Below the pieces are notes generated by a model that was not told the origin of the DNA, did not search any database, and saw only the letters and a list, made by a program, of their open reading frames with translations. DNA of 64,000 nucleotides from assembly GCF_000406925.1 (NCBI RefSeq), contig NZ_KE136347.1, positions 162,025 to 226,024 of the forward strand, read 5' to 3'. Below are positions 1 to 7,216 of this stretch, one piece after another. The stretch comes from Enterococcus columbae DSM 7374 = ATCC 51263. Its GTDB lineage: Bacteria > Bacillota > Bacilli > Lactobacillales > Enterococcaceae. Position 1 is the stretch's first letter; every line of letters begins with the position of its first letter. Position numbers and translations under genes: made by a program.

Positions 1-2
1 AT

Positions 3-74
3 TGGGGTATAGCCAAGCGGTAAGGCAAGGGACTTTGACTCCCTCATGCGTTGGTTCGAATCCAGCTACCCCAG
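3..74 (+). tRNA. tRNA-Gln (anticodon TTG)
   Basis: A full cloverleaf can be drawn. The acceptor stem TGGGGTA (3-9) pairs with TACCCCA (67-73), and the discriminator base is G74. The anticodon stem AGGGA/TCCCT encloses the loop CTTTGAC, giving anticodon TTG, which reads CAA/CAG. The T arm contains GGTTCGAATCC. The 3' CCA is not encoded. It is probably the last tRNA of a cluster that begins before the window. Confidence 0.95.
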
Positions 75-87
75 TTATATTATTATG

Positions 88-116
88 AAACAAGAGTTTA
101 TGCTCTTGTTTTTTTA
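88..116 (+). terminator. Terminator after tRNA-Gln
   Basis: The inverted repeat AACAAGAG / CTCTTGTT with a six-base loop is followed by a run of T. It closes the tRNA transcript. Confidence 0.85.
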
Positions 117-268
117 TGTTTAATCAAAATTAAGGAATCTAGTGAAAAAATACTAAGAGAGCTATTATCTCAAAGATAGAATATGCTATAATGAACGTAA
201 CTCAATTTCAAACAAGCATTTGATAGTGGGAATTGTTGATTTTATTTAGTGGATTAGAGGGAAGAGAT

Positions 269-976
269 ATGGCTGATTCAATACCCATTTACATTAAAAT
301 ACATGATGAGATAAAAGAAAAAATCGAGAATAATTATTGGCAAATAGGTGATCGGTTGCCATCTGAGCGTGAACTAGCGCTTTTTTTTGGCGTTAGCCGT
401 ATGACCTTAAGACAAGCTATTCAAGCTTTATCAGATGAAGGAATATTAGAGCGTAAAATTGGTTCAGGAACCTATGTAGCAAGGCAAAAAGTCCAAGAAC
501 AAATGAAAGGAACGACCAGCTTCACTGAAATTATGCTAAATCAAGGGCGTAAACCCTCGAGTAAAGTGTTGGCCTATTCCATTGTTGCGGCAAGTACGAG
601 TGAACGCGAAAAGCTGCAATTGCCTGAGCAGGCGATGATTTTACGGATGGAGCGGATTCGTTATGCGGATATGGAGCCGATTTGCTATGAGGTGGCTTCA
701 ATACCGGCGGATCTAATTAAGCAATTTAGTAAAGAAGAGGTGACTGCTTCGCTTTATGCAACTCTGGCTGAAAAAGGTGGTTATAAAATAGGCGCGGCCA
801 ATCAAACGATTACTGCTGTATTAGCCTCTGAACAAATTGCGGAATATTTAGCAGTTAAAAGAGGCGATGCGATTTTGCGCATGAAACAATTGACCTTTTT
901 TGAAGATGGAACACCTTTTGAATATGTTCGTTCGCAGTATGTGGGTAGTCGATTCGAATTCTATCTCGAAAAATAA
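269..976 (+). CDS. GntR/HutC-family transcriptional regulator
   Basis: A 235-residue DNA-binding repressor. Residues 5-75 are a winged helix-turn-helix with the family signature RLPSERELA and VSRMTLRQAI. Residues 90-230 look like the UTRA ligand-binding domain that in this family senses sugar phosphates or similar small molecules. The reading frame is open from 233, but ATG 269 fits the family N-terminus and follows the purine-rich GAGGGAAGAG, so I chose it. A TATAAT box lies at 187-192. No sugar gene is adjacent except an orphan PTS IIB about 0.9 kb downstream, so the regulon and effector are unknown. It is flanked by terminators on both sides and is probably monocistronic. Confidence 0.85.
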   Translation: MADSIPIYIKIHDEIKEKIENNYWQIGDRLPSERELALFFGVSRMTLRQAIQALSDEGILERKIGSGTYVARQKVQEQMKGTTSFTEIMLNQGRKPSSKVLAYSIVAASTSEREKLQLPEQAMILRMERIRYADMEPICYEVASIPADLIKQFSKEEVTASLYATLAEKGGYKIGAANQTITAVLASEQIAEYLAVKRGDAILRMKQLTFFEDGTPFEYVRSQYVGSRFEFYLEK

Positions 977-1036
977 AACTTCAGGTTGCGGCTCTTCAGC
1001 AAAAGGCTGATTGCTTTGCAAGCTGAAGTTTTTTTG
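977..1036 (+). terminator. Terminator after the GntR gene
   Basis: AACTTCAG (977-984) pairs with CTGAAGTT (1023-1030) and a T run follows. The reverse strand also carries a T-rich tail, so it may serve the convergent yigZ as well. Confidence 0.8.
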
Positions 1037-1063
1037 TTAAATTGCCCAGTCAGTTGAAAAGGG

Positions 1064-1693
1064 TTAGATTCTTTGCTCTATGTAGCTTTTTTCCCCCAGT
1101 TCAATCGTTACTTGATTATTTAATAAATCAATCATTTCTGCAGTTAAATCGTCAAGTAATAGCTGATCACACATAATTGTCACAGTGATATTTTCTAAAT
1201 AAGTCGTTTCTTTAATAAAGATGTTTTTTTGTTCAAGAAAATTTTGTAATCTACCTAATAAGGAATATTCGATGGTAAGCTTTACTTCCTGTTGTAAAAT
1301 ACCTTGAACAATCCCGATTTCTTTAAGCGCTTCAGCTACACTTGATGCGTAGGCTCTAATCAATCCTCCAGCTCCTAATTTGATCCCACCAAAATAACGT
1401 GTGACAACGGCTAAAACATTTTGTAGCTCATGCTTTTTTAATACCTCTAGCATCGGCACACCTGCAGTCCCACTAGGCTCACCATCATCTGAGCTCCGCT
1501 GAATCTCTTGGTTCTTACCCAAAACAAAGGCGCTACAATTATGATTAGCTTTCCAGTGTTCTTTTTTTATTCGTTGAATGAGTTCTTTTGCATGCTCTTC
1601 TGTTTCAATTCGATATAAGTGACAAATAAATTTTGATTTTTTTATTTCAATTGTATGTTCGCCGTCTTTTTCAATCGTATAATAATCTGCCAA
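1064..1693 (-). CDS. yigZ: YigZ/IMPACT-family protein (UPF0029)
   Basis: A 209-residue protein of the YigZ (YvyE) family. The N-terminal domain carries the family hallmark YFGGIKLGAGGLIRAY around residues 101-116, and a smaller ferredoxin-like C-terminal domain follows. Related eukaryotic IMPACT proteins act in translational control; the bacterial role is not established. In many Firmicutes this gene lies next to and divergent from comFA, as here with one small gene between them. It has its own promoter region at 1694-1800, shared with the divergent PTS gene. Confidence 0.9.
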   Translation of the reverse strand: MADYYTIEKDGEHTIEIKKSKFICHLYRIETEEHAKELIQRIKKEHWKANHNCSAFVLGKNQEIQRSSDDGEPSGTAGVPMLEVLKKHELQNVLAVVTRYFGGIKLGAGGLIRAYASSVAEALKEIGIVQGILQQEVKLTIEYSLLGRLQNFLEQKNIFIKETTYLENITVTIMCDQLLLDDLTAEMIDLLNNQVTIELGEKSYIEQRI

Positions 1694-1799
1694 ATGAATG
1701 CCTCCTTGTAAAATCTCTTGTCATTAGTATAGAAAATTTTATGCGGATAGGCAACTATGGATAGTTGTAAAGAGTGGTTATAATAACTATAGATGAGAT

Positions 1800-1829
1800 T
1801 TGACAAATTGTCTGAAAATTGACTATAAT
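1800..1829 (+). promoter_or_regulatory. Sigma-A promoter of the orphan PTS IIB gene
   Basis: TTGACA at 1800-1805 and TATAAT at 1824-1829 are both consensus hexamers, separated by 18 bp. An inverted repeat ATAGTT / AACTAT (1761-1790) lies just upstream and could be an operator. Confidence 0.7.
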
Positions 1830-1871
1830 AGACGAAGATGAGTTTGAGTTAATGAGTGAGGAGTCTTTTCA

Positions 1872-2204
1872 TTGGAATCAAAAGTGATTGTGATTGTATG
1901 TACACTTGGGATGAGTTCGAGTCTATTAATATCAAAGATGCAGCAGTATGTTTACGAAAGTGATTTGCCTGTAAAAATTCTAGCTGTTTCTTCGGAAGAG
2001 GCCCTAGAATATGCGAAGGACCATCAAGTTGATTTAGTCTTTTTAAGTCCACAGGTGCGTTTCTTAAAGAATAAATTTGTTGAAAGCTTGGCTAATCAAC
2101 CTACCAAGATTGAGACGATTAGTATGTCAGATTATGGTTTGTTAGATAGTCGAAATATTTTGAAACAGGCTTTTCAGCTTTTAGCAATTGATGCACCATT
2201 ATAA
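1872..2204 (+). CDS. Orphan PTS IIB-like protein (lactose/cellobiose type)
   Basis: A 110-residue protein resembling the cytosolic IIB component of the lactose/cellobiose phosphotransferase family. The N-terminal beta strand ends in VCTLGMSSSLL, matching the phospho-cysteine loop (usually CSAGMSTS), so the acceptor Cys near residue 10 is present. The start is TTG at 1872, which GAGGAG precedes by 8 bp. No IIA or IIC gene is adjacent. It may donate phosphate to a IIC encoded elsewhere or have a regulatory role; neither can be told from sequence. A strong promoter precedes it and a hairpin terminator follows, so it is a single-gene unit between yigZ and comFA. Confidence 0.75.
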   Translation: MESKVIVIVCTLGMSSSLLISKMQQYVYESDLPVKILAVSSEEALEYAKDHQVDLVFLSPQVRFLKNKFVESLANQPTKIETISMSDYGLLDSRNILKQAFQLLAIDAPL

Positions 2205-2229
2205 AAACGAAACAATCCTTATTATTTCT

Positions 2230-2270
2230 AAAAACTGTTTTATTGCTTTGGCGATAAAGCAGTTTTTTGC
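2230..2270 (+). terminator. Terminator after the PTS IIB gene
   Basis: AAAACTG (2231) and CAGTTTTTT (2260) form the outer stem, and GCTTT/AAAGC pair inside. A T run ends the signal. It separates the PTS gene from comFA. Confidence 0.75.
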
Positions 2271-2325
2271 GTATTTAATAATTGAAGGTGGGAGTGCCTA
2301 ATTATTGCTGAAAAGAAAGGGATGA

Positions 2326-3196
2326 ATGCAAACGATGTATGAAGATGGTTATGTTCAGGTGTTAGATAGTACACAGTGTCAACAGCTCTCAAAAGATCAA
2401 TGGTTCATTCGACCAGCTATTATTCCCCAAAAATTCAACGCCATTTGTACGAGATGTAATCAGCTGATTAGCGCTGACTATCAGTTAGCTGATGGCAGGT
2501 ATTATTGTCCTTTTTGTCTATCATTCGGTAGATTAACAAGTCGAGATTATCTTTGTTCCAAAAAGCCAAGAGAGGCGACTAAGCGTATTGTTGAGTTGAC
2601 ATGGATGGGTCAATTAACTCGTTATCAACAACACATAGCTGATCAATTATGTCACAATTATCTCTTACAGCAGCACACGTTAATCTGGGCGGTCACTGGT
2701 GCTGGCAAAACCGAAATGCTGTTTCCTTTAATCTATCAGGTGCTTGCTGAAGGAAAGCGAGTGTGTCTTGCTTCACCGAGAATCGATGTTTGTCTTGAAC
2801 TTTTGCCAAGAATTCAGCAAGCCTTTCAAAAGGAAGCAATCTTTTTGTTGTATGGCGATAGTGAGGAGGCTTATCAAGAAACAAATTTGTTAATTTGCAC
2901 AACTCATCAATTGATTCATTTTTATCAATCGTTTGATCTATTAATCATTGATGAAGTCGATGCTTTTCCTTATGCCGATGATTTGTTGTTGAATTATGCA
3001 ACGAAACAAGCTTTAAAGGTAACGGGCATACAAGTCTTTTTAACAGCCACACCTTCCAATAGATTATTAAAAGAAGTAAAAAAAGACCAGTCATTTGCGA
3101 TTTGCAAGCTACCATTGCGCTTTCATCAGCGACCGTTGCTGCAACCTAAGTGTATATGGTTTAATCAATGGGTAACAAAACTGTTACAACAAATTT
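2326..3196 (+). CDS. comFA: ComFA competence DNA translocase, 5' exon (interrupted by an IStron)
   Basis: The N-terminal 290 codons of ComFA, the ATP-driven helicase-like motor that pulls transforming single-stranded DNA into the cell. Visible parts are a four-cysteine zinc site (C41, C44, C61, C64), Walker A TGAGKT at about 124-129, the DEAD-like box IIDEVD at about 207-212, and motif III FLTATPS. The open frame stops at TAA 3196-3198, formed by the last exon base plus the first two bases of the inserted element. The remaining helicase motifs lie at 5137-5633. Joining 3196 to 5137 keeps the frame and gives 455 residues, the normal family size. ATG 2326 is used as start; ATG 2335 is an alternative. 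Confidence 0.9.
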
Positions 3197-3680
3197 AAAT
3201 AAATCTACGCAAATGTGCATAGAAGTATAGATTTTTTTGAACAGAAAGCCCTGCGTATCTGGTGACAGGTGCGTACTAAAGGAGTTAAAACGGTGGAAAT
3301 CCTAAAGCCTTATTGACTACAACGTAACTAGAAATGGTAAGCGTGAAAGTTGCGAAAGCAGAAAAAACAATAAGGATAGTCTAAGTTGAAATAAAATCTA
3401 ATTAGGTCTTATGAATGGATAAACGTGACACATAAGATACGTTAGGCACTAAGGACGGTAATAATGGAAGTTCCGTTACGAAAGCGCTAAGTCTTATTTT
3501 TAAGATATGCGAAACGTCTAACGACTAGCCCCTTGAGGGGGATGTACAACGCAAGCGAATGGCGTTGGAAAAATTCCGTTCTTTAATATATTTAAAGAAA
3601 AACATATAGTCTACGCTCATGTGAAAGCATGAGAGGTCTACTCGTAAGAGAAAGACTGCTATAAAAGTTGCGTTTTATAG
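3197..3680 (+). ncRNA. Group I intron ribozyme core (5' part of the IStron)
   Basis: Paired elements can be drawn directly. P1: 3197-3207 with 3228-3238, plus the wobble pair U3196.G3239 and U3195/U3194 with A3240/A3241. P7: GACTA 3523-3527 with TAGTC 3607-3611. P7.1-like hairpin: CCCC/GGGG at 3529-3540. P7.2-like hairpin: CAACGC/GCGTTG at 3547-3567. P8: TTCTTTAA/TTAAAGAA at 3579-3599. P9: CTCATG/CATGAG at 3616-3633. Another perfect 8-bp hairpin lies at 3659-3680. The sequence AACATATAGTC before the 3' P7 strand resembles the conserved J8/7-P7 segment. The extra P7.1/P7.2 stems suggest subgroup IA. I did not resolve P3-P6. It should splice itself from comFA mRNA using guanosine. Confidence 0.8.
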
Positions 3681-3723
3681 TGAATGAGAAAAATATATAC
3701 AATTCTAAATGAATATTTATAAC

Positions 3724-3785
3724 CCCTTCTTTATTGGACAAATAAATCATTTATAATGGTTTTAACAAAGAAGGGAGGTACAGAA
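3724..3785 (+). promoter_or_regulatory. Hairpin sequestering the tnpB ribosome binding site, with a promoter-like box in its loop
   Basis: CCCTTCTTT (3724-3732) is perfectly complementary to AAAGAAGGG (3767-3775), which overlaps the Shine-Dalgarno AAGGGAGG (3771-3778) of tnpB. A TATAAT lies in the loop at 3752-3757. A transcript started there would begin near 3764 and lack the blocking arm, while read-through comFA mRNA would contain it. A good -35 element at the right distance is not visible. Confidence 0.55.
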
Positions 3786-4937
3786 ATGATAACAGCGATT
3801 AAAATAAGATTGAAACCGACAAAAGAACAAGAAATCTTATTTAGAAAATCATGTGGGGTAGCGAGATGGTCTTACAATTATTTTCTAGCTGAAAGCGAGA
3901 GTTATTATGCAGCGCATAAAAAGACACTCAAAGAAACAGAAGTTAGAAAATATATTAACAATGTATTAAAACCAACTACCCATACGTGGTTAAAAGAAGT
4001 CGGAAGCAATGTAATGAAGCAAGCAGTAAAAGATGCGAATTTAGCTAGACAAAGATGGTTTAAAGGTATAAGTGATAAACCAAAATTTAAAAGCAAACAT
4101 AAATGTAAAGATAGCTTTTATGTGAATTATGAAAGTCTAAAAAGAACCAAAGATGGTTTCAGAGGAGAAAAGATAGGCAACGTTAAGACGTGTGGTTCAT
4201 TACCTAAACTTAAAAAGAATGAGCATTATTTGAATCCTAGAATATCATTCGACGGTAAACATTGGTATTTGTCTGTTAGTTACGAAAAAGAATTTGAACA
4301 AGTTAAACTAACAGATGAAAGTTTAGGGATTGACTTAGGGATTAAAGACTTAGCTGTTGTTTCTAATGGTAAAGTTTATAAAAACATTAACAAGACTAAA
4401 AAAGTCAAACGTCTTGAAAAAAAGCTAAAACGTGAACAGCGAAAACTTAGCAGAAAGATAGAGAACAATATTTCAGGCTATACCAAAAACAGAAAACCTA
4501 TCTATAAGAAACCGTTAAGAGAAATGAAAAATATAGGTAAACAACAAAAAGTGATTAAAAACCTATATAAAAGACTTTCAGACATCAGAAAAAACCATTT
4601 ACACCAGACAACGAACGATATAGTGAAAACCAAACCGTATCGAATTGTAATGGAAGATTTAAATGTAAGAGGTATGATGAAAAACAAACATCTAGCTAAG
4701 GCTGTTGCTAGTCAGGGCTTTTATGAATTTAAAAGACAAATAAAGTACAAATCAGCAAGATTAGGAATAGCATTTGTAGAAGTAGACAGATGGTATCCTT
4801 CATCAAAAACTTGTTCACATTGTGGAAAAATCAAGAAGGATTTAAAACTAAGCGATAGAACATTCTGTTGTGAATGTGGATTCACGCTAGATAGAGATTT
4901 TAATGCTTCGATAAATTTAGCAAGTTATCAAATTTAA
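3786..4937 (+). CDS. tnpB: TnpB RNA-guided nuclease of the IStron
   Basis: A 383-residue TnpB, the omega-RNA-guided DNA endonuclease of IS200/IS605 elements and ancestor of Cas12. The N-terminal helical domain (residues 1-100) precedes a RuvC-like nuclease. The three acidic motifs are intact: GIDLGIKD with D183, MEDLNV with E290, and LDRDFNAS at 368-375. A four-cysteine zinc ribbon (CSHC and CCECG) lies between the last two. The frame is open from 3756, but ATG 3786 follows AAGGGAGG by 7 bp and gives the usual MITAIKIRLKPT N-terminus, so the upstream 10 codons are rejected. It lies inside the intron, downstream of the ribozyme core, so splicing would remove it from comFA mRNA. No frameshift is visible; it is probably active. 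Confidence 0.92.
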   Translation: MITAIKIRLKPTKEQEILFRKSCGVARWSYNYFLAESESYYAAHKKTLKETEVRKYINNVLKPTTHTWLKEVGSNVMKQAVKDANLARQRWFKGISDKPKFKSKHKCKDSFYVNYESLKRTKDGFRGEKIGNVKTCGSLPKLKKNEHYLNPRISFDGKHWYLSVSYEKEFEQVKLTDESLGIDLGIKDLAVVSNGKVYKNINKTKKVKRLEKKLKREQRKLSRKIENNISGYTKNRKPIYKKPLREMKNIGKQQKVIKNLYKRLSDIRKNHLHQTTNDIVKTKPYRIVMEDLNVRGMMKNKHLAKAVASQGFYEFKRQIKYKSARLGIAFVEVDRWYPSSKTCSHCGKIKKDLKLSDRTFCCECGFTLDRDFNASINLASYQI

Positions 4938-5136
4938 ACTTAATCACCAAAAAGATGGTTTAAATATGTACCTATCGATGCTAGGGAATTTAAGGCTCTG
5001 GACTGTTATATAAACGAAAGTAGGAGTTCCAAAATCGGACAGGATGAACGAGCAAGGCACAAAACGAAAGTCTAAGGATATAAGTTGTGCCACAGTAGAA
5101 ATATAAATATTTAAATAGAAATGTATATATTTTTCG
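4938..5136 (+). ncRNA. Presumed omega-RNA and right end of the IStron
   Basis: About 200 non-coding bases follow tnpB. In IS605-type elements this position encodes the scaffold of the TnpB guide RNA, with the guide read from the flank just past the right end. A perfect 7-bp stem GGCACAA/TTGTGCC (5056-5062 with 5085-5091) and an AT-rich hairpin near the end (AAATATA 5099-5105 with TATATTT 5126-5132) are visible. In an IStron the same stretch also holds the 3' splice site. The 5' limit of the RNA is not known and may reach back into tnpB. The guide at this site would read comFA exon 2 (CATCGGAGCAG and on). Confidence 0.6.
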
Positions 5137-5633
5137 CATCGGAGCAGATTCCGTTTAATCGATATAAAGGTCGAAAATTTATGCGCCTGTTGTTAAAACT
5201 TTGTGCAAGTCAACTGGTTTTGGTCTTTTGTCCGAGTATCCAATATAATCATCAATTATATTGCTATGTTCGTCAGCACTTACCGACCATTGAGATGACA
5301 GAGGTCTCTTCTATAGATGAACAGCGTAAAGAAAAGGTAATAAAATTACGCAAACATCATTATCAAATCATATTTACGACGACAATTTTAGAAAGAGGGG
5401 TGACGATTGACAATGTTTCCATTGTGATTGTAGGGGCGAACCATGAAATATTTTCTAAGTCAGCCCTAGTGCAAATCGCCGGACGCGCAGATCGCAAAGG
5501 TAAGATGAAAAATGGCGAGGTCTATTTTTTACTTTCTGATTATACGCCAGCGATTAGGCATGCTTGTCAAGAAATTGCAGCAATGAATCGATTAGCAAAG
5601 AAGTGGTTAGCAGATGAAGTGTATTTGGTGTAA
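5137..5633 (+). CDS. comFA: ComFA competence DNA translocase, 3' exon
   Basis: The C-terminal 165 codons of ComFA. The segment VFCPSIQY starts the second RecA-like lobe. TTTILERGVTIDNVSIVIV and QIAGRADRKG are helicase motifs V and VI, the latter with the arginine finger. The exon is taken to start at C5137, after G5136. Joined to T3196 it gives codon TCA and the sequence LLQQ-ISSEQIPFNRY across the junction. ATG 5121 in the same frame could only start a fragment of no known use, and no ribosome binding site precedes it. The last 20 bases overlap the start of comFC, the usual translational coupling of this operon. Confidence 0.85.
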
Positions 5634-6291
5634 GCAATCATTGACGAAAAATTTAACCTTTATGGAGATTTTAAATCCTTTTTTTGTACAGGAGCATAGG
5701 TTATGTGCTAAATGCCAACAAAAGTTTGAACCATTAATAGGTGGTTGTCAGTTGTGTGGCAAGCCAACTGTACAACCGATATGTTCCGATTGTCAATATT
5801 GGCAGCGAAAATATCCAACTTACGCCTTTAAGCATACGGCTTTATATCATTATAACGAAGGGTTTCATGAGTGGATGGAGCAATATAAGTATTTGGGCGA
5901 TTATCAATTACGTTATACTTTTTCATACGAACTAAAACGTTATTTCAAAGATAAAAAGGACTGTTGGATTGTCCCTATTCCGTTAAGTAAGGAAAAAAGA
6001 GAGAAACGTGGCTTCAATCAAGTTGAAGGTTTTTTAGAAGCAATAGGTATTAAATATCAACCGATTCTATCTAAAAAAAACGATACTCTGCCGCAAGCTA
6101 AAAAAGGTCGTTATGAGCGATTAAAAATGAAACAACCATTTAGTTTGAATATTGATGGAGGATTAATTGCCAATCAAGATATTATCCTAGTTGATGATGT
6201 CTATACAACGGGTAGGACATTATTTTATGCGGCGGAGTGTCTGTTACCTTATCATCCAAAGAAAATAATGACATTTTCCTTAGCAAGATAA
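5614..6291 (+). CDS. comFC: ComFC/GntX-family phosphoribosyltransferase-like competence protein
   Basis: A 225-residue partner of ComFA needed for efficient transformation in Firmicutes. Four N-terminal Cys pairs (CIWC, CAKC, CQLC, CSDC in residues 3-64) form a zinc-binding region. The C-terminal half is a PRTase-like fold with the PRPP loop IILVDDVYTTGRT near residues 190-202. It overlaps comFA by 20 bp, so its translation is probably coupled to ComFA exon 2. Unspliced comFA mRNA, on which ribosomes stop about 2.4 kb upstream, could therefore also reduce ComFC. Confidence 0.92.
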   Translation: MKCIWCKQSLTKNLTFMEILNPFFVQEHRLCAKCQQKFEPLIGGCQLCGKPTVQPICSDCQYWQRKYPTYAFKHTALYHYNEGFHEWMEQYKYLGDYQLRYTFSYELKRYFKDKKDCWIVPIPLSKEKREKRGFNQVEGFLEAIGIKYQPILSKKNDTLPQAKKGRYERLKMKQPFSLNIDGGLIANQDIILVDDVYTTGRTLFYAAECLLPYHPKKIMTFSLAR

Positions 6292-6435
6292 AAATAACTA
6301 TAAATTTACCTAACAATCGTTTTTGATAGCGATTTATTTTGCAATTTTTGAAATATAGGTTATAATATAGATAAGAAGAAGATTAAAGAGTGGTCCTTTA
6401 AACTTCTTTAGTGGCAGATGAAAGGGGCAATTGTT

Positions 6436-6990
6436 ATGTTTAGATACAATGTTCGTGGAGAAAATATTGAAGTTACTGAAGCAATCCGTAATTACGTTGA
6501 AAAGAAAGTAGGCAAGCTAGAACGCTATTTTGATAATGCACCGGATGCAACTGCTCATGTAAACTTAAAGGTTTATACTGAGAAAACAGCAAAGGTTGAA
6601 GTGACGATTCCTCTTCCTTACTTAGTGTTACGTGCAGAAGAAACTTCACCAGATCTATATGCAAGCGTTGATTTGGTTGTTGATAAATTAGAACGTCAAA
6701 TTCGTAAGTTCAAAACAAAAATTAATCGTCGCACACGCGAAACAGCATTAGTTGATGTTGAACCAGTTTTTGCATTAGATGTTAATGCGGACGAAGAAAC
6801 CAAAGAAGCTGAGATTGATATCGTTCGTACAAAACGCCTTTCATTAAAACCAATGGATAGTGAAGAAGCCGTTTTACAAATGAATATGCTTGGTCATAAC
6901 TTCTTCATTTTTGAAGATGCTGAAACTAATGGAACAAGCATTGTTTACCGTCGTAAAGATGGCAAATATGGCTTAATTGAAACTAATTAA
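6436..6990 (+). CDS. hpf: Long-form ribosome hibernation promoting factor
   Basis: A 184-residue protein. The N-terminal about 100 residues are the S30AE domain that occupies the 30S decoding centre ([20 protein letters not shown]). The C-terminal domain, ending in [20 protein letters not shown], dimerizes and joins two ribosomes into a 100S particle. The frame is open from ATG 6418, but AAAGGGG sits 8 bp before ATG 6436 and the family begins MFRYN, so 6436 is the start. A TATAAT at 6361-6366 gives it its own promoter, apart from comF. A long symmetrical terminator follows. Confidence 0.95.
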   Translation: MFRYNVRGENIEVTEAIRNYVEKKVGKLERYFDNAPDATAHVNLKVYTEKTAKVEVTIPLPYLVLRAEETSPDLYASVDLVVDKLERQIRKFKTKINRRTRETALVDVEPVFALDVNADEETKEAEIDIVRTKRLSLKPMDSEEAVLQMNMLGHNFFIFEDAETNGTSIVYRRKDGKYGLIETN

Positions 6991-6993
6991 TTA

Positions 6994-7045
6994 AAGACAA
7001 AAAAGGTAGCTGTAAGTTTGACTTGCAGCTACCTTTTTTGTCTTT
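6994..7045 (+). terminator. Strong terminator after hpf
   Basis: AAAAAAGGTAGCTG pairs with CAGCTACCTTTTTT around a 12-base loop. The arms are flanked by A and T runs, so the signal could work in both directions. Confidence 0.9.
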
Positions 7046-7216
7046 AATGGGTTAAGAGTAAAAGGCTTCTCTTTCAAGACAAGCCTAGAATCAATCTTAT
7101 TTTGAATAAATTACACCTTGATTGCAATTAAATTATTTCATTTATTCTATTTTAGTGATAAAATAGTAGGGAGATTGTGCTGTAAGCAATGAAACATTTA
7201 AAGGAGTTTATAATAA

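Larger units (their letters stand above)
3197..5136 (+). mobile_element. IStron-like element: group I intron plus IS605-type tnpB, inserted in comFA
   Basis: A 1.94-kb insertion splits comFA. Its 5' part folds as a group I intron, its centre encodes a TnpB with no TnpA, and its 3' part is a structured non-coding end. This matches the architecture of IStrons such as CdISt1 of Clostridioides difficile. The left boundary is set by a P1 helix that places U3196.G3239 at the exon-intron border. The right boundary (after G5136) is inferred from the rule that group I introns end in G and from the need to restore the comFA frame; other positions create a stop. No target duplication is expected for IS200/IS605 elements. 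The bases just upstream (CAAATTT) would contain the transposon-adjacent motif. Without tnpA, movement would need a transposase in trans. Confidence 0.8.

Noticed and set aside
2326-3198. comFA read as a plain pseudogene truncated by an IS
   Set aside because: The insertion has a group I intron structure and the two halves rejoin in frame, so a functional spliced product is more likely.
3197-3700. Group II intron
   Set aside because: No reverse transcriptase ORF, no domain V-like GAAA hairpin at the 3' end, and the P7/P8/P9 pattern is that of group I.
5118-5119. Alternative 3' splice site after G5118
   Set aside because: It gives nicer pairing of the exon start AAA with the T-rich guide strand (P10), but joining to T3196 creates TAA at once, which cannot reflect the original comFA.
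5741-5935. Short plus-strand ORF inside comFC
   Set aside because: Out-of-frame shadow of comFC without a ribosome binding site.
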